Assembly: GCA_021845645.1 (NCBI GenBank)
Contig: JAJZVM010000102.1
Coordinates: 1-14,307 of the forward strand
DNA length: 14,307 bases
Direction of reading: 5' to 3'
From: Bacillota bacterium
Lineage (GTDB): Bacteria > Bacillota_E > JAJZYS01 > JAJYTV01
Notes under the pieces: model-generated
Seen by the model: the letters and a program-made list of their open reading frames with translations, nothing else
What the model was told of the DNA's origin: nothing
Databases searched by the model: none
Translations under genes and position numbers: made by a program
In this document: piece by piece, positions 1-7,623 of the stretch
Position numbering within the stretch: position 1 is the stretch's first letter
Layout of the letters: the number at the start of each line of letters is the position of its first letter

Positions 1-1125
1 GGAACGGACGTGGCCGTGTTCCAGGCGGTCTACAACCTTATGCTGCGGACGATGAACCCGCCCCTCGGACCGATGGGCAGTCCCATCGCCGTGGACGGCA
101 TCTTCGGGTCCACATCCCGCCAGGCGGCGATCAACATCCAGTCCTACTTTGGCTTGAACCCGGACGGTATCGTCGGCCCGAACACGTTTGCCGTGTTCGG
201 CCAGTACGCGGGCGCCTACGGCGGTCCCACGTTCGGCAGCCGCACCCTGGAGCCAGGCATGTCGGGCGGGGACGTCACGGTGCTGCAGAACAGGCTGAAC
301 CTCTACCGCTACGCCGCCATCCTGGGCGGCCCGGCCACCGGCAGCTTCGACAGCCGCACGGGTGGCGCCGCCTTCGCCTTCAAGCAGGATGCCATCGCCA
401 ACGGGCAGACGGGACTCACCCCGAACGGCGTCGTCGGCGATGGGACGTTCGATGCGCTCTGGCTCTATACGGGGGCCGGCGGGCGCGGCATCCTGCCCGG
501 CCGCAACGGTTTCGACGTCGTGTTCCTGCAGGTGCTGCTGACGCGGCTCGGCTACTACAGCGGTCCCATCACGGGCTACTACGACGCGGCGACGATCGCC
601 GCGGTAAGGGCCTTCCAGGCCGCGCGCGGCATCACCGTGGACGGCCAGGTGGGTCCGGTCACCTTCCACCAGCTCGGCATCCTCAACCCGTTTGCGGCGC
701 CGCAGCCGCTCGGCCTCGCCTGGCCCACGGCGCCGGTGGCGCAGGTCAGCGTCTGCTCGATCGGGCTGACGAGCCAGACCGGCGACCTGCACCCCTACGG
801 TGCGGCGGCGCTGGTCATCAACCAGGCGGAGGGATTCGAGAGCGTCGACGTCGTCGGCAACTTCCTGCCGGACCCGTCCACGTTCGGGTCGCAGTACGGG
901 GCCTACGCGTTCCAGCTGCTCAGCCCGACCGGCACCCCGGCGGCGCAGATCCTGATGTCCGCCCTGCCGACGGCTGCCGCGACCGGCGACTGGGCCGGCA
1001 GCTACTCGCCCGGCGTCTACGACATCGCCAAGGGCACCGTGCAGGTGCTGCCGACGCCGACGGGCTCCGCTACAGGCCCGTATGGTCCGCCTGTGCTAGA
1101 GGGCGATCTGACGCAGTGCCATTGA
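1..1125 (+). CDS. Peptidoglycan-binding repeat protein, 5'-truncated by the window edge
   Basis: The reading frame is open from base 1 (GTDVAVFQ... is typical of the start of a PG_binding_1 repeat), so the GTG at base 10 is probably internal and the gene begins upstream. Numbering from that GTG, three PG_binding_1-like repeats occupy about residues 1-64, 78-153 and 159-223. Each ends in the hallmark turn: PDGIVGPNTF, PNGVVGDGTF and VDGQVGPVTF. Such repeats anchor proteins to the cell wall or spore cortex. Residues 240-371 form a separate C-terminal domain that I do not recognise; it is rich in Ser, Thr, Gly and Pro and looks beta-structured, with one Cys near its start and one two residues from the C-terminus that could pair. 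No catalytic hydrolase motif is visible in the part present, so an enzymatic domain could lie upstream. A strong hairpin follows 31 bases after the stop. The wall-binding assignment is secure; the biological role is not. Confidence 0.85.
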   Translation, partial: GTDVAVFQAVYNLMLRTMNPPLGPMGSPIAVDGIFGSTSRQAAINIQSYFGLNPDGIVGPNTFAVFGQYAGAYGGPTFGSRTLEPGMSGGDVTVLQNRLNLYRYAAILGGPATGSFDSRTGGAAFAFKQDAIANGQTGLTPNGVVGDGTFDALWLYTGAGGRGILPGRNGFDVVFLQVLLTRLGYYSGPITGYYDAATIAAVRAFQAARGITVDGQVGPVTFHQLGILNPFAAPQPLGLAWPTAPVAQVSVCSIGLTSQTGDLHPYGAAALVINQAEGFESVDVVGNFLPDPSTFGSQYGAYAFQLLSPTGTPAAQILMSALPTAAATGDWAGSYSPGVYDIAKGTVQVLPTPTGSATGPYGPPVLEGDLTQCH

Positions 1126-1156
1126 GGGGCGGCCACATCGGCTGGGCGGAGACTGC

Positions 1157-1187
1157 GGCGGGCCGGGGCGGAATGCCCCGGCCCGCC
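1157..1187 (+). terminator. Probable terminator hairpin after the wall-binding gene
   Basis: A perfect 13-bp, all G/C stem (arms 1157-1169 and 1175-1187) closes a 5-base GGAAT loop. It lies 31 bases after the stop codon of the preceding gene and before the next promoter. There is no clear T-run after the stem, so termination may depend on stem strength or Rho. Confidence 0.7.
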
Positions 1188-1213
1188 GATGTTCGGGCTG
1201 TGCCTGGGTGGGG

Positions 1214-1242
1214 TTGCCGACTGGGCGTGGCGGTGCTAGGAT
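1214..1242 (+). promoter_or_regulatory. Sigma-A-type promoter of the marR-efflux operon
   Basis: TTGCCG (1214-1219) and TAGGAT (1237-1242) are separated by 17 bases. The -10 is preceded by TGC, making it an extended -10. The predicted transcript starts near 1249. Just downstream, short half-sites alternate as TTCG (1247-1250), CGAA (1255-1258) and TTCG (1262-1265). These could form a MarR operator for autoregulation, but they are too short to be sure. Confidence 0.65.
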
Positions 1243-1319
1243 ATCGTTCGTCGCCGAAATATTCGCACCAGTATAGCTTGGCTGCGAAGGAGTGACCAGC
1301 CGTAGACCGGCAACAGCAG

Positions 1320-1724
1320 GTGCGCCATCTGATGAGCCAGGTGCGCCGCCTGAACCGCATCATGCATGGCCGCGTCAAGCCGGTGCACCTGGACCTATCC
1401 ATGGCACAGATCACCGTGCTGCGCCTGCTGGCGGAGATGGGGCCCATGCGTGTCACGGACCTCGCCCGGGAGATCGGGCTGAGCGCCAGCAGCGTCACAG
1501 GCCTGATCGACCGGCTCGAGGCGGAGGGCCACATCGAGCGCCGCCGCAGCCAGGAGGATCGCCGCGAGGTCACGGTGGTGCTCACGGACGCGGCCCGGCA
1601 CATGCTCGAAGTGGCCAACGCGGCAATCGTCGCGGAGGTGGAGCGCCTGTTCGCGCCTTTGCACGATGGGGACCTTGAGACCATCACGCGGCTCATCGCG
1701 AAGCTCGTGGATTCGGAAGGATAG
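1320..1724 (+). CDS. MarR-family transcriptional regulator
   Basis: This 134-residue protein has the MarR winged-helix layout. Helix-turn-helix elements run through MRVTDLAREIGLSASSVTGL (about residues 43-62), followed by DRLEAEGHIERRR and the wing, in which SQEDRREV corresponds to the family's conserved D-x-R-D-R-R region. MarR proteins are dimeric repressors released by phenolic or drug-like ligands. Here the gene is first in an operon with two membrane adaptors and an EmrB-type pump, so it most likely represses that operon. The start is uncertain: GTG 1320 has no Shine-Dalgarno sequence. The only strong one (AAGGAG, 1287-1292) is followed by an in-frame TGA (1293-1295) and sits 9 bases before GTA at 1302, which would add six residues (xDRQQQ). 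The true start may therefore be a non-standard GTA, or the base may be a sequence error. Confidence 0.9.
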   Translation: MRHLMSQVRRLNRIMHGRVKPVHLDLSMAQITVLRLLAEMGPMRVTDLAREIGLSASSVTGLIDRLEAEGHIERRRSQEDRREVTVVLTDAARHMLEVANAAIVAEVERLFAPLHDGDLETITRLIAKLVDSEG

Positions 1725-1730
1725 GACACA

Positions 1731-1756
1731 GGGGGGGACGCGCCGTCATCCGGCGC
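1731..1756 (+). promoter_or_regulatory. G-rich ribosome binding site joined to the start codon by a small hairpin
   Basis: The only Shine-Dalgarno-like run before the first adaptor gene is GGGGGGGA (1731-1738), 23 bases from ATG 1762, which is too far for normal use. In between, GCGCCG (1740-1745) and CGGCGC (1751-1756) can form a 6-bp stem with a 5-base loop. Folding it would bring the G-run to an effective spacing of about 6 bases. This is inference from sequence only. Confidence 0.4.
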
Positions 1757-1761
1757 AAAGC

Positions 1762-2451
1762 ATGAAACTCGGAAGGCTGATCCTGATCGAGTTTATCATC
1801 GTGGTCATCGTGGCGCTCCTGGCCGCAGGCGGCTACTACTTCTACTACCAGGGACAGCACTACGTCTCGACCGACGACGCGCAGCTCAGCGCGGGGCTCA
1901 TCACTGTGCCGGCGACCGCACCCGGCCAGATCGTCGGCGGGCTACCGGCCCTGGGCAGCCAGTACAAGTCCGGCGAGACGCTGCTGCAGGAGAAGGTGAC
2001 GGCTGCCGCGACGGGGGCTGGCCCCGCGGCGAAGGCCCTTGCCGCCACGGCGACGGTGGACGTCAAGGCGCCGGCCGCGGGAAGAGTCGCCTCGGTCGAC
2101 GTGGTGCCGGGCCAGTACGTGCAGGCGGGCACCCCGCTCGCGCAGATGGTGGGCTGGGAGGGCAACCTGGTCGTCGCCTACGTGCCCGAGACGCAGATCG
2201 GCTCGGTGAAGAAGGGCCAGACGGTGGACGTCACGATTGACGCGTACCCCAACGACACCTTCCCAGGCCACGTCCAGGCGATCGTGCCGGCGACGCAGGC
2301 GGCGCTCTCCATTCTGCCGACCACCCAGAGCAGCGGCACGTTCACCAAGGTGACGCAGCGCGTTCCGGTCTACGTCAGCTTCGAGAACCCTGACGGCGCC
2401 GATCTCTACATGGGCCTGTCGGTCGAAGTGCGGATCCACACAGGGTCATGA
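1762..2451 (+). CDS. HlyD/EmrA-like membrane adaptor (first of two)
   Basis: This 229-residue protein has one N-terminal membrane segment (about residues 6-28), then VSTDDAQL (36-43), which matches the V-x-TDDA signature found just after the anchor in EmrA-type adaptors. Two lipoyl-like half motifs follow: VPATAPGQIVGG (49-60) and VKAPAAGRVASVDVVPGQYV (101-120). A beta-barrel region (about 135-229) completes it. The two lipoyl halves are joined by only about 25 Ala/Thr-rich residues, so the long coiled-coil hairpin of Gram-negative EmrA (about 390 residues) is absent. That fits a cell with no outer-membrane channel to reach. ATG 1762 is chosen because it directly precedes the membrane segment; the frame remains open upstream to 1666 but that stretch overlaps marR. 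The stop overlaps the next start by 4 bp (ATGA), implying translational coupling. Confidence 0.85.
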   Translation: MKLGRLILIEFIIVVIVALLAAGGYYFYYQGQHYVSTDDAQLSAGLITVPATAPGQIVGGLPALGSQYKSGETLLQEKVTAAATGAGPAAKALAATATVDVKAPAAGRVASVDVVPGQYVQAGTPLAQMVGWEGNLVVAYVPETQIGSVKKGQTVDVTIDAYPNDTFPGHVQAIVPATQAALSILPTTQSSGTFTKVTQRVPVYVSFENPDGADLYMGLSVEVRIHTGS

Positions 2452-3098
2452 GGCGGCTGTGGATGCCCGTCGCCTTCCTGGTTCTGGCCGCTCTCGCCAT
2501 GGTGGCGATCACGGTCGACTTCAATGTGAACCACCAGGACTGGGCGAGTTCGGACAACGCTGAGCTCATGGCTCCGACCTATGCCGTGATGGCACCCGCA
2601 TCGGGCCGCGTGACCGCATGGACGTCCCGCATGCCAGGCAGCCGCCTGGGGACGGGCGAGCGTCTCGGCACGCTGGCGACCCAGCAGGGGACGATCGTGC
2701 TGACGGTGCCGCATAGCGGGCGCCTGGTGGGCGACTACGCCTACAGCGGCGACATCGTGGCGCAGGGCCAGGAGGTGGCCCTGATCGCGGATCTTCGCCG
2801 GGCCTACGTCCTCGCCTACGTGACCGAGACCAGCGCCGGCAAGATCAGGGCGGGCCAGACGGCGGACCTGCACTTCGCCGACGAGCCGGGCACCTTGGTC
2901 GTGGGTACCGTCCGCCACGTCTACCCTGCCGTCGCTTCCGTCGTCTGGCCGGTGCCGAGCCTGGCGCTGAGCCAGGCCTACTCGAAGCAGGCGCAGTGGG
3001 TGCCCGTGAGCATCTCCCTGCCCAGTGGCTACAGCCTGCGCCGCTACCTTGGCATGTCGGCTTCGGTGCGCATCGCGATCGGAGGTGGCGGGTCTTGA
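2448..3098 (+). CDS. HlyD/EmrA-like membrane adaptor (second of two)
   Basis: This 216-residue protein begins with a membrane anchor (about residues 5-23). The next part, SSDNAELMAPTYAVMAPASG (34-53), is equivalent to the TDDA region plus the first lipoyl half of the preceding protein. A second lipoyl half follows (VLTVPHSGRLVGDYAYSGDI), then a beta-barrel region with YVLAYVTET, which closely parallels NLVVAYVPET in its neighbour. It is therefore a diverged paralogue, also lacking the coiled-coil hairpin. The start overlaps the upstream stop (ATGA) and the end overlaps the transporter start (TTGA). The two adaptors may form a mixed oligomer or act in sequence with the pump; that is inference. 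Confidence 0.8.
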   Translation: MRRLWMPVAFLVLAALAMVAITVDFNVNHQDWASSDNAELMAPTYAVMAPASGRVTAWTSRMPGSRLGTGERLGTLATQQGTIVLTVPHSGRLVGDYAYSGDIVAQGQEVALIADLRRAYVLAYVTETSAGKIRAGQTADLHFADEPGTLVVGTVRHVYPAVASVVWPVPSLALSQAYSKQAQWVPVSISLPSGYSLRRYLGMSASVRIAIGGGGS

Positions 3099-4831
3099 GC
3101 GACGAGTTGGACAAGGGCGCAAAGCCGCAGGACGAGAAGGAGCCCGCCGAGGAGCAAGAGCAGCGCTCGGCCCACGCCCCGAAGCATCTCGCGGCGTCCG
3201 ACCAGCCCGCGATGGGTCCGGCGGAGCCTGTCGCGGCAGCCGAGGCGACCGTGGCGGGATCCTCCTTCGAGGTGGGCGGCGACCACGGCCCAGAGGTCGA
3301 TGTGCGCAACTGGCACATTGCCCTGCTCGTGACGGTGATCGGCGGCTTCATGGCGATCCTGGACTCCTCGATCGTCAACGTGGCCATCCCGAAGATCATG
3401 TCGGTCTTCGGCATGAGCACGAGCCAGGTGCAGTGGATCGTCACGATCTACATGCTGACGCTGGGCATCGTGGTGCCGACGAGCGCGTGGATCGGGGACC
3501 GCATCGGCTACAAGCGCCTCTACGTGCTGTCGCTCGCGGTCTTCACGATCGGTTCCGCCCTGAGCGGCCTCGCCTGGAGCGGCGGCGCCTTGATCGGCTT
3601 CCGCGTGTTGCAGGCGATCGGCGGCGGCATGATCATGCCTGTGATGACGTCGATGGTCTACCGCATGGTGCCGCGCAACCAGATCGGCAGCGCCATGGGC
3701 ATCCTGGGCGTCGCGATCATCGTGGCACCGGCGCTAGGACCCACCATCGGCGGCTACCTGGTGCAGTATGTCGACTGGCGCCTGATCTTCTACATCAATG
3801 TACCGATCGGCGTGTTCGGCATCCTGGCCGCGGAGCGCATCCTGCCCGTGTTCAAACGCCACCCGGTCGGTCCGTTCGATACCGTGGGCTTCCTGGCTTC
3901 CGCGGGGGGCCTGTTCACCTTGCTCTACGCCCTGTCGCAGGGGCAGTCGCTCGGCTGGACCAGCGAGACGATCGTCCTGATGCTGATCGGGTCTGGCGCC
4001 CTGCTCATCTTCTTCATCTGGTGGGAAATGCTCGTCGAGCACCCGCTGCTCGACGTGCGCGTCTTCCGCTTCGGCGCGTTCGTCTGGTCCAACATGCTCG
4101 TCATCGCGACGACGGTGGCCCTCTTCTCGGGGATCTTCTACATCCCGCTGTTCCTGCAGAACATCGCCGGTATGGGGGCGCTCGAGACCGGCCTCATCCT
4201 GATGCCGTCCGCCCTGATGAGCGGCGTCATGATGCCGATCTCCGGCAGACTCTTCGACCGCGTCGGTCCGCGGCCGCTGGCCTTCGCGGGGCTCATCGTC
4301 GTGGCGTTCGCGACCTACCTCATGCACAACCTCAACGTCTACACGCCGACGGCGACGATCGTCTGGTGGCTCGTGATCCGCGGTCTCGGCATGGGGCTCA
4401 TGATGATGCCGGTGCAGGCGGCGGGGCTGAACGCCATTCCCACGCGCCTTGTGGGTCAGGCTTCGGCCTTCTCGAACATCATCCAGCGCGTCGCGGGCTC
4501 GTTCGGGATCGCGTACCTCACGTCGTACCTCGACGGCCGCATGGCATCGCACACCAACGACCTCTCAGCCGCGATCTCGCCGAGCCATCCCGCCGTCGTA
4601 TCGCTGCTCGGAGCGATCGGTCACCAGTTCGGCGCCTGGTTTCCGGGCCTGCAGCCGAACGTGCTCGGCAGCCTCTTCCTGTCGGGCATGGTTTCGCAGC
4701 AGTCCTTCGTCAGCGGCATCGACGACGTCTTCCTGTTGACGACCCTGATCCTGATCGTGGCGTTCATCCCGGTGATGTTCCTGCGCAAGACGCAGGGCGG
4801 TGGCGGCTTGATGCGGATGGGCGGGGAGTAG
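3095..4831 (+). CDS. MFS drug:H+ antiporter, DHA2 (EmrB/QacA) family, 14 TM
   Basis: The protein has 578 residues. The start is TTG 3095, supported by GGAGGTGG (3081-3088) six bases upstream and a 4-bp TTGA overlap with the previous stop. After a charged, Glu/Ala/Pro-rich cytoplasmic extension of about 70 residues, the MFS core begins at RNWHIALLVT. Family motifs are all present: LDSSIVNVAIPKI (TM1, Asp90), motif A GDRIGYKR (134-141), motif B LIGFRVLQAIGGG (167-178, Arg170), and antiporter motif C ending APALGPTIGG (211-220). Hydrophobic segments through the rest are consistent with 14 TM helices, as in EmrB and QacA. DHA2 proteins export cationic dyes, uncouplers and drugs in exchange for protons. 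With the MarR regulator and two adaptors upstream it forms an EmrAB-like efflux operon. The substrate cannot be read from sequence. Confidence 0.92.
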   Translation: MSDELDKGAKPQDEKEPAEEQEQRSAHAPKHLAASDQPAMGPAEPVAAAEATVAGSSFEVGGDHGPEVDVRNWHIALLVTVIGGFMAILDSSIVNVAIPKIMSVFGMSTSQVQWIVTIYMLTLGIVVPTSAWIGDRIGYKRLYVLSLAVFTIGSALSGLAWSGGALIGFRVLQAIGGGMIMPVMTSMVYRMVPRNQIGSAMGILGVAIIVAPALGPTIGGYLVQYVDWRLIFYINVPIGVFGILAAERILPVFKRHPVGPFDTVGFLASAGGLFTLLYALSQGQSLGWTSETIVLMLIGSGALLIFFIWWEMLVEHPLLDVRVFRFGAFVWSNMLVIATTVALFSGIFYIPLFLQNIAGMGALETGLILMPSALMSGVMMPISGRLFDRVGPRPLAFAGLIVVAFATYLMHNLNVYTPTATIVWWLVIRGLGMGLMMMPVQAAGLNAIPTRLVGQASAFSNIIQRVAGSFGIAYLTSYLDGRMASHTNDLSAAISPSHPAVVSLLGAIGHQFGAWFPGLQPNVLGSLFLSGMVSQQSFVSGIDDVFLLTTLILIVAFIPVMFLRKTQGGGGLMRMGGE

Positions 4832-4885
4832 CCGGCCCTGCACGCAATGCGGGTGGCCCGACGCGGGCCATCAGCCAGATGTCCC

Positions 4886-4929
4886 CGCAGCGAAGTCCCC
4901 GCCGCTTGAGCGGCGGGGACTTCGCTGCG
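4886..4929. terminator. Bidirectional hairpin between convergent efflux and PBP genes
   Basis: A perfect 20-bp stem (4886-4905 with 4910-4929) closes a TTGA loop. It is located 54 bases after the MFS stop and 5 bases beyond the stop of the convergent PBP gene, so it can end transcription from both sides. Neither side has a T-run. Confidence 0.75.
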
Positions 4930-4934
4930 CCGGT

Positions 4935-7589
4935 TCAGGGCGTCGGGCTCGAGGGGGCGGGCCCCGTGGGCGAGGTCGTCGTGGTCCCGGTACCCGTCGG
5001 CGATGTGGGGCTGGTCGTCGGCTGGGTCGGGGCGGACACCTGCAAGGTGCCGGTCGCCGTGGGCTGATCGATCAGGCTGTACGTGAAGTTCCCGGGTTGT
5101 GTCGGTGTGAAGCTGAGCGAGATGCTGCCACCGGGCGGAATGACCTCGGGGTTGGCCATGAAGGTCTGCAACTGGAATTCGTGCGGCGTCGTGTCGAGGT
5201 TCTGCACATTGAGCGTGAAGGCCGTTCCGACGGTGGCCGCGAGCTGCGACGTGCTGAACTGGTTCTGCTGGATGGCGAGGCTGAGGCTTTCCTGGCCCGT
5301 GCCAGGGCTGCCGCCGCCAGTGCCCCCGCCGTTGCCGGCGCCAGTGCCCCCGCCGTTGCCGCTGCCCTTGCCACTGCCCTTGCCACTGCCGTTGCCGCCG
5401 CCGGGCGTCGGGCTGCAGTAGTTGGTCGGGACCCAGAGGTAGCTGTCGAGGGGCTTTGGGATGTTGGGGCCGATCTGGATGTCGGTCGGCACCGTCAGGA
5501 AGACCTTCGAAAGGGGAGGATCGGGCTGGCAGGCCGGGGACCAGAGCAGCTTGGGATGCAGGGCGTCGACCGCCTGCTGGGTCCAGACGTTCGAGATCTG
5601 GGTCGGCTGCGTCCCCTGGATGAAGAGGTACGAGTTGATGTACTGCGCCGGCGTCAGCGGCGACGGCAGAAGACCGCTCTTGGAGTCCACCTTGAGGCTG
5701 ACGATGCCGCCCGGGCGCGGGAAGTTCTCGACGGGCAGGCCCAGGGAAGCCTGCGACATGATCTTCTCCCAGATCGGCAGGGCATAGGTGGCGCCATAGG
5801 TGTTGGGTTGCGGCTGCTCGTTGTCGTAGCCTTCCCAGACCGCGGTCACGAGCTGCGGCGTGAAGCCGAGGAACCAGCCGTCGCGGCCCTGGTTCGACGT
5901 GCCTGTCTTGCCCGCGACCGGACGGCCGATCGAGGCGCCGTACGCGGTGGCGCCCGGCTCGCTGAAGACGGCCTCCATCATGTTGATCATGATGTAGCTG
6001 ATCTGCGGCGAGAGCTCGTACATGAGGTGCGGCTTCCGGCTGTAGAGCACTTCGCCGCTCGGCGCCACCACCTTGCGCACGATGATCGGCGTCGGGCGCA
6101 GGCCCTCGTTCGCGTAGGTGGCGTAGGCGTCAGCCATCTGCAGGGGCGTCACGCCCTTCGTGAGGCCGCCGATGGCCATCGCGAGGTTGAAGTCGTTCGC
6201 GGCGCCGTAGCGCACGAGCGGCAACCCGAAGCGCTTGGTCGCCATGTCGAAGCCGGCTGGCACCCCGACCATGCTGAGCAGGTGCACCGAGTTGTTGTTG
6301 TCGGAGATCGCGAGCGAGTGCCGCATCGTGATGCGGCCGTAGTACTCCAGGGTGTCGTTGTTCGGCCAGAACTTGCCGCCGACCTTCATGAACGGCCCGT
6401 CGTCGATCACCGTCGCCTCCGTCAGGCCTTGCTCCAAGGCGGCGGGATACTCGGCGAGCGGCTTGATCGAGGAGCCCGTCTGGCGGTTGACGAACGCGCG
6501 GTCGAGCGCGAAGGCGACCGGGTGGGTGCGGCCGCCGACGATCGCGAGGACGTCGCCGCTGCGCGGGTCCATGACGACGGCGGCCGCTTCCGGCTCCGGC
6601 GTCTCGGCGCTCGACGGGAAGGCGTTTTGCATCACGCTCTGCACGGACTGCACCGCGATTGCCTCGATCTTCGGATCGAGGGTGGTGTAAATGTTCAGGC
6701 CGCCGTTCAGGATGGTCTGCAGGGGGATGCGCCCCTGCAGGGTGTTGATGACGGCCTCGACGAACCAGGGGTCGGGATAGCTCCCGCTGCCCAGGTTGGA
6801 CTGCAGGTGCAGGGGCTCGGCGTAGGCGGCGTCCGCCTGCTTCTGCGTGATGTCCCCTGCCGCGACCATGTTGTCCAGCACGACGCGCTGACGGTCCTTG
6901 GCCGCCTTGAAGTTGTAGTACGGGTCGTAGTAGCTGGGGGCCTGCGGCAGGCCGGCGAGCATGGCCGCCTGCGCCAGGTCCAGCCTCTTCGCGGAGACGC
7001 CGAAGTAGACGCGGGCCGCCTGGCCGAGGCCGTAGGCGCCGTTGCCCATGTAGACCTCGTTCAGGTAGACCGTCATGATCTCGTTCTTCGTGTAGTCGCG
7101 GGTGAGCTCGAGCGCGAGCAGTGCTTCCTTGATCTTGCGGCTGATCGACTTCGTGTCGGTCAGGTAGCGGTCGCGTGCCACCTGCTGCGTGATCGTGGAT
7201 GCGCCCTCGACGAAGCTGTGGTGCAGGACATCCACCATCAGCGAGCGTGCGATGCCGCGCAGTGAAATGCCCCAGTTGGAGTAGAAGGTGCGGTCCTCGG
7301 TGTCGATCAGGGCGCGCAGGAAGTCGTGCGGCACCTGCCTCATGGTGATCGGCAGGGAGTTGTGCAGGCCGATGGACGTGATGTAGTGCCCGTTGCGGTC
7401 GTAGATGCGCGAAGACATCGCGGGCGTCTTCGTGAAGTCCGCCACGCTTGGCAGGCTCCTGGCCTCGTAGAATAGGAGGCCGGCCACCGCAAGCACGCCA
7501 ACTATGACGATCGCGAGTACGGTCACGAGCGCTAGACGCCACCAGATCACGCGACGCTTGGGTCGTGTCGGGGTCTTAGGTCGGGACAT
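4935..7589 (-). CDS. Class A penicillin-binding protein (PBP1A type) with C-terminal cupredoxin-like domain
   Basis: The protein has 884 residues. It makes glycan strands from lipid II and cross-links them on the outer membrane face. A basic N-terminus and one TM helix (about 18-40) precede a GT51 transglycosylase domain (about 70-245) with catalytic Glu98 in TEDRTF, then GASTITQQ (129-136), RKIKEALLA and a YLNEVYMGNGAYG segment. The transpeptidase domain (about 330-615) shows SSIK (Ser373 nucleophile, Lys376), SDN (429-431) and KTGT (561-564). After about residue 725 comes a Gly/Ser/Lys linker (729-765), a beta-sandwich of about 85 residues resembling cupredoxin_1 domains (about 768-852), and a Thr/Pro/Ser-rich tail. 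Only His803 of the expected copper ligands remains. The start ATG has AAGGGGG six bases upstream. The gene is divergent from tyrS. The extended frame to 8540 runs antisense to tyrS and is not coding. Confidence 0.95.
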   Translation of the reverse strand: MSRPKTPTRPKRRVIWWRLALVTVLAIVIVGVLAVAGLLFYEARSLPSVADFTKTPAMSSRIYDRNGHYITSIGLHNSLPITMRQVPHDFLRALIDTEDRTFYSNWGISLRGIARSLMVDVLHHSFVEGASTITQQVARDRYLTDTKSISRKIKEALLALELTRDYTKNEIMTVYLNEVYMGNGAYGLGQAARVYFGVSAKRLDLAQAAMLAGLPQAPSYYDPYYNFKAAKDRQRVVLDNMVAAGDITQKQADAAYAEPLHLQSNLGSGSYPDPWFVEAVINTLQGRIPLQTILNGGLNIYTTLDPKIEAIAVQSVQSVMQNAFPSSAETPEPEAAAVVMDPRSGDVLAIVGGRTHPVAFALDRAFVNRQTGSSIKPLAEYPAALEQGLTEATVIDDGPFMKVGGKFWPNNDTLEYYGRITMRHSLAISDNNNSVHLLSMVGVPAGFDMATKRFGLPLVRYGAANDFNLAMAIGGLTKGVTPLQMADAYATYANEGLRPTPIIVRKVVAPSGEVLYSRKPHLMYELSPQISYIMINMMEAVFSEPGATAYGASIGRPVAGKTGTSNQGRDGWFLGFTPQLVTAVWEGYDNEQPQPNTYGATYALPIWEKIMSQASLGLPVENFPRPGGIVSLKVDSKSGLLPSPLTPAQYINSYLFIQGTQPTQISNVWTQQAVDALHPKLLWSPACQPDPPLSKVFLTVPTDIQIGPNIPKPLDSYLWVPTNYCSPTPGGGNGSGKGSGKGSGNGGGTGAGNGGGTGGGSPGTGQESLSLAIQQNQFSTSQLAATVGTAFTLNVQNLDTTPHEFQLQTFMANPEVIPPGGSISLSFTPTQPGNFTYSLIDQPTATGTLQVSAPTQPTTSPTSPTGTGTTTTSPTGPAPSSPTP
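5316..5397. repeat. In-gene minisatellite encoding the PBP Gly/Ser linker
   Basis: Two 24-bp units (5316-5339 and 5340-5363) differ only in their last few bases. They are followed by about three 12-bp units of the type CTGCCCTTGCCA (5362-5397). On the coding strand they give the GSGKGSGNGGGTG-type linker. Such repeats can change length by slippage in whole codons without breaking the frame. Confidence 0.75.
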
Positions 7590-7623
7590 CGTTAACCCCC
7601 TTAGATCGGGGCGTTTCCCCGTG

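Noticed and set aside
1292..1678. A 128-codon frame starting at GTG 1292 right after AAGGAG-like sequence
   Set aside because: It overlaps the Shine-Dalgarno itself and encodes Pro/Arg/Gly-rich shadow sequence; the MarR domain is in another frame.
3025..5067. A 680-codon frame overlapping the MFS gene
   Set aside because: It is an Arg/Pro/Gly-rich shadow frame; the MFS frame has motifs A, B and C and a good start.
5316..5397. CRISPR-like repeat array
   Set aside because: Units are contiguous without spacers and encode the Gly/Ser linker of the PBP.
5097..7265. A 722-codon plus-strand open frame antisense to the PBP gene
   Set aside because: It is Arg/Val/Asp/Gly-rich low-information sequence created by the GC-biased codons of the opposite strand, while the minus frame contains all PBP catalytic motifs.
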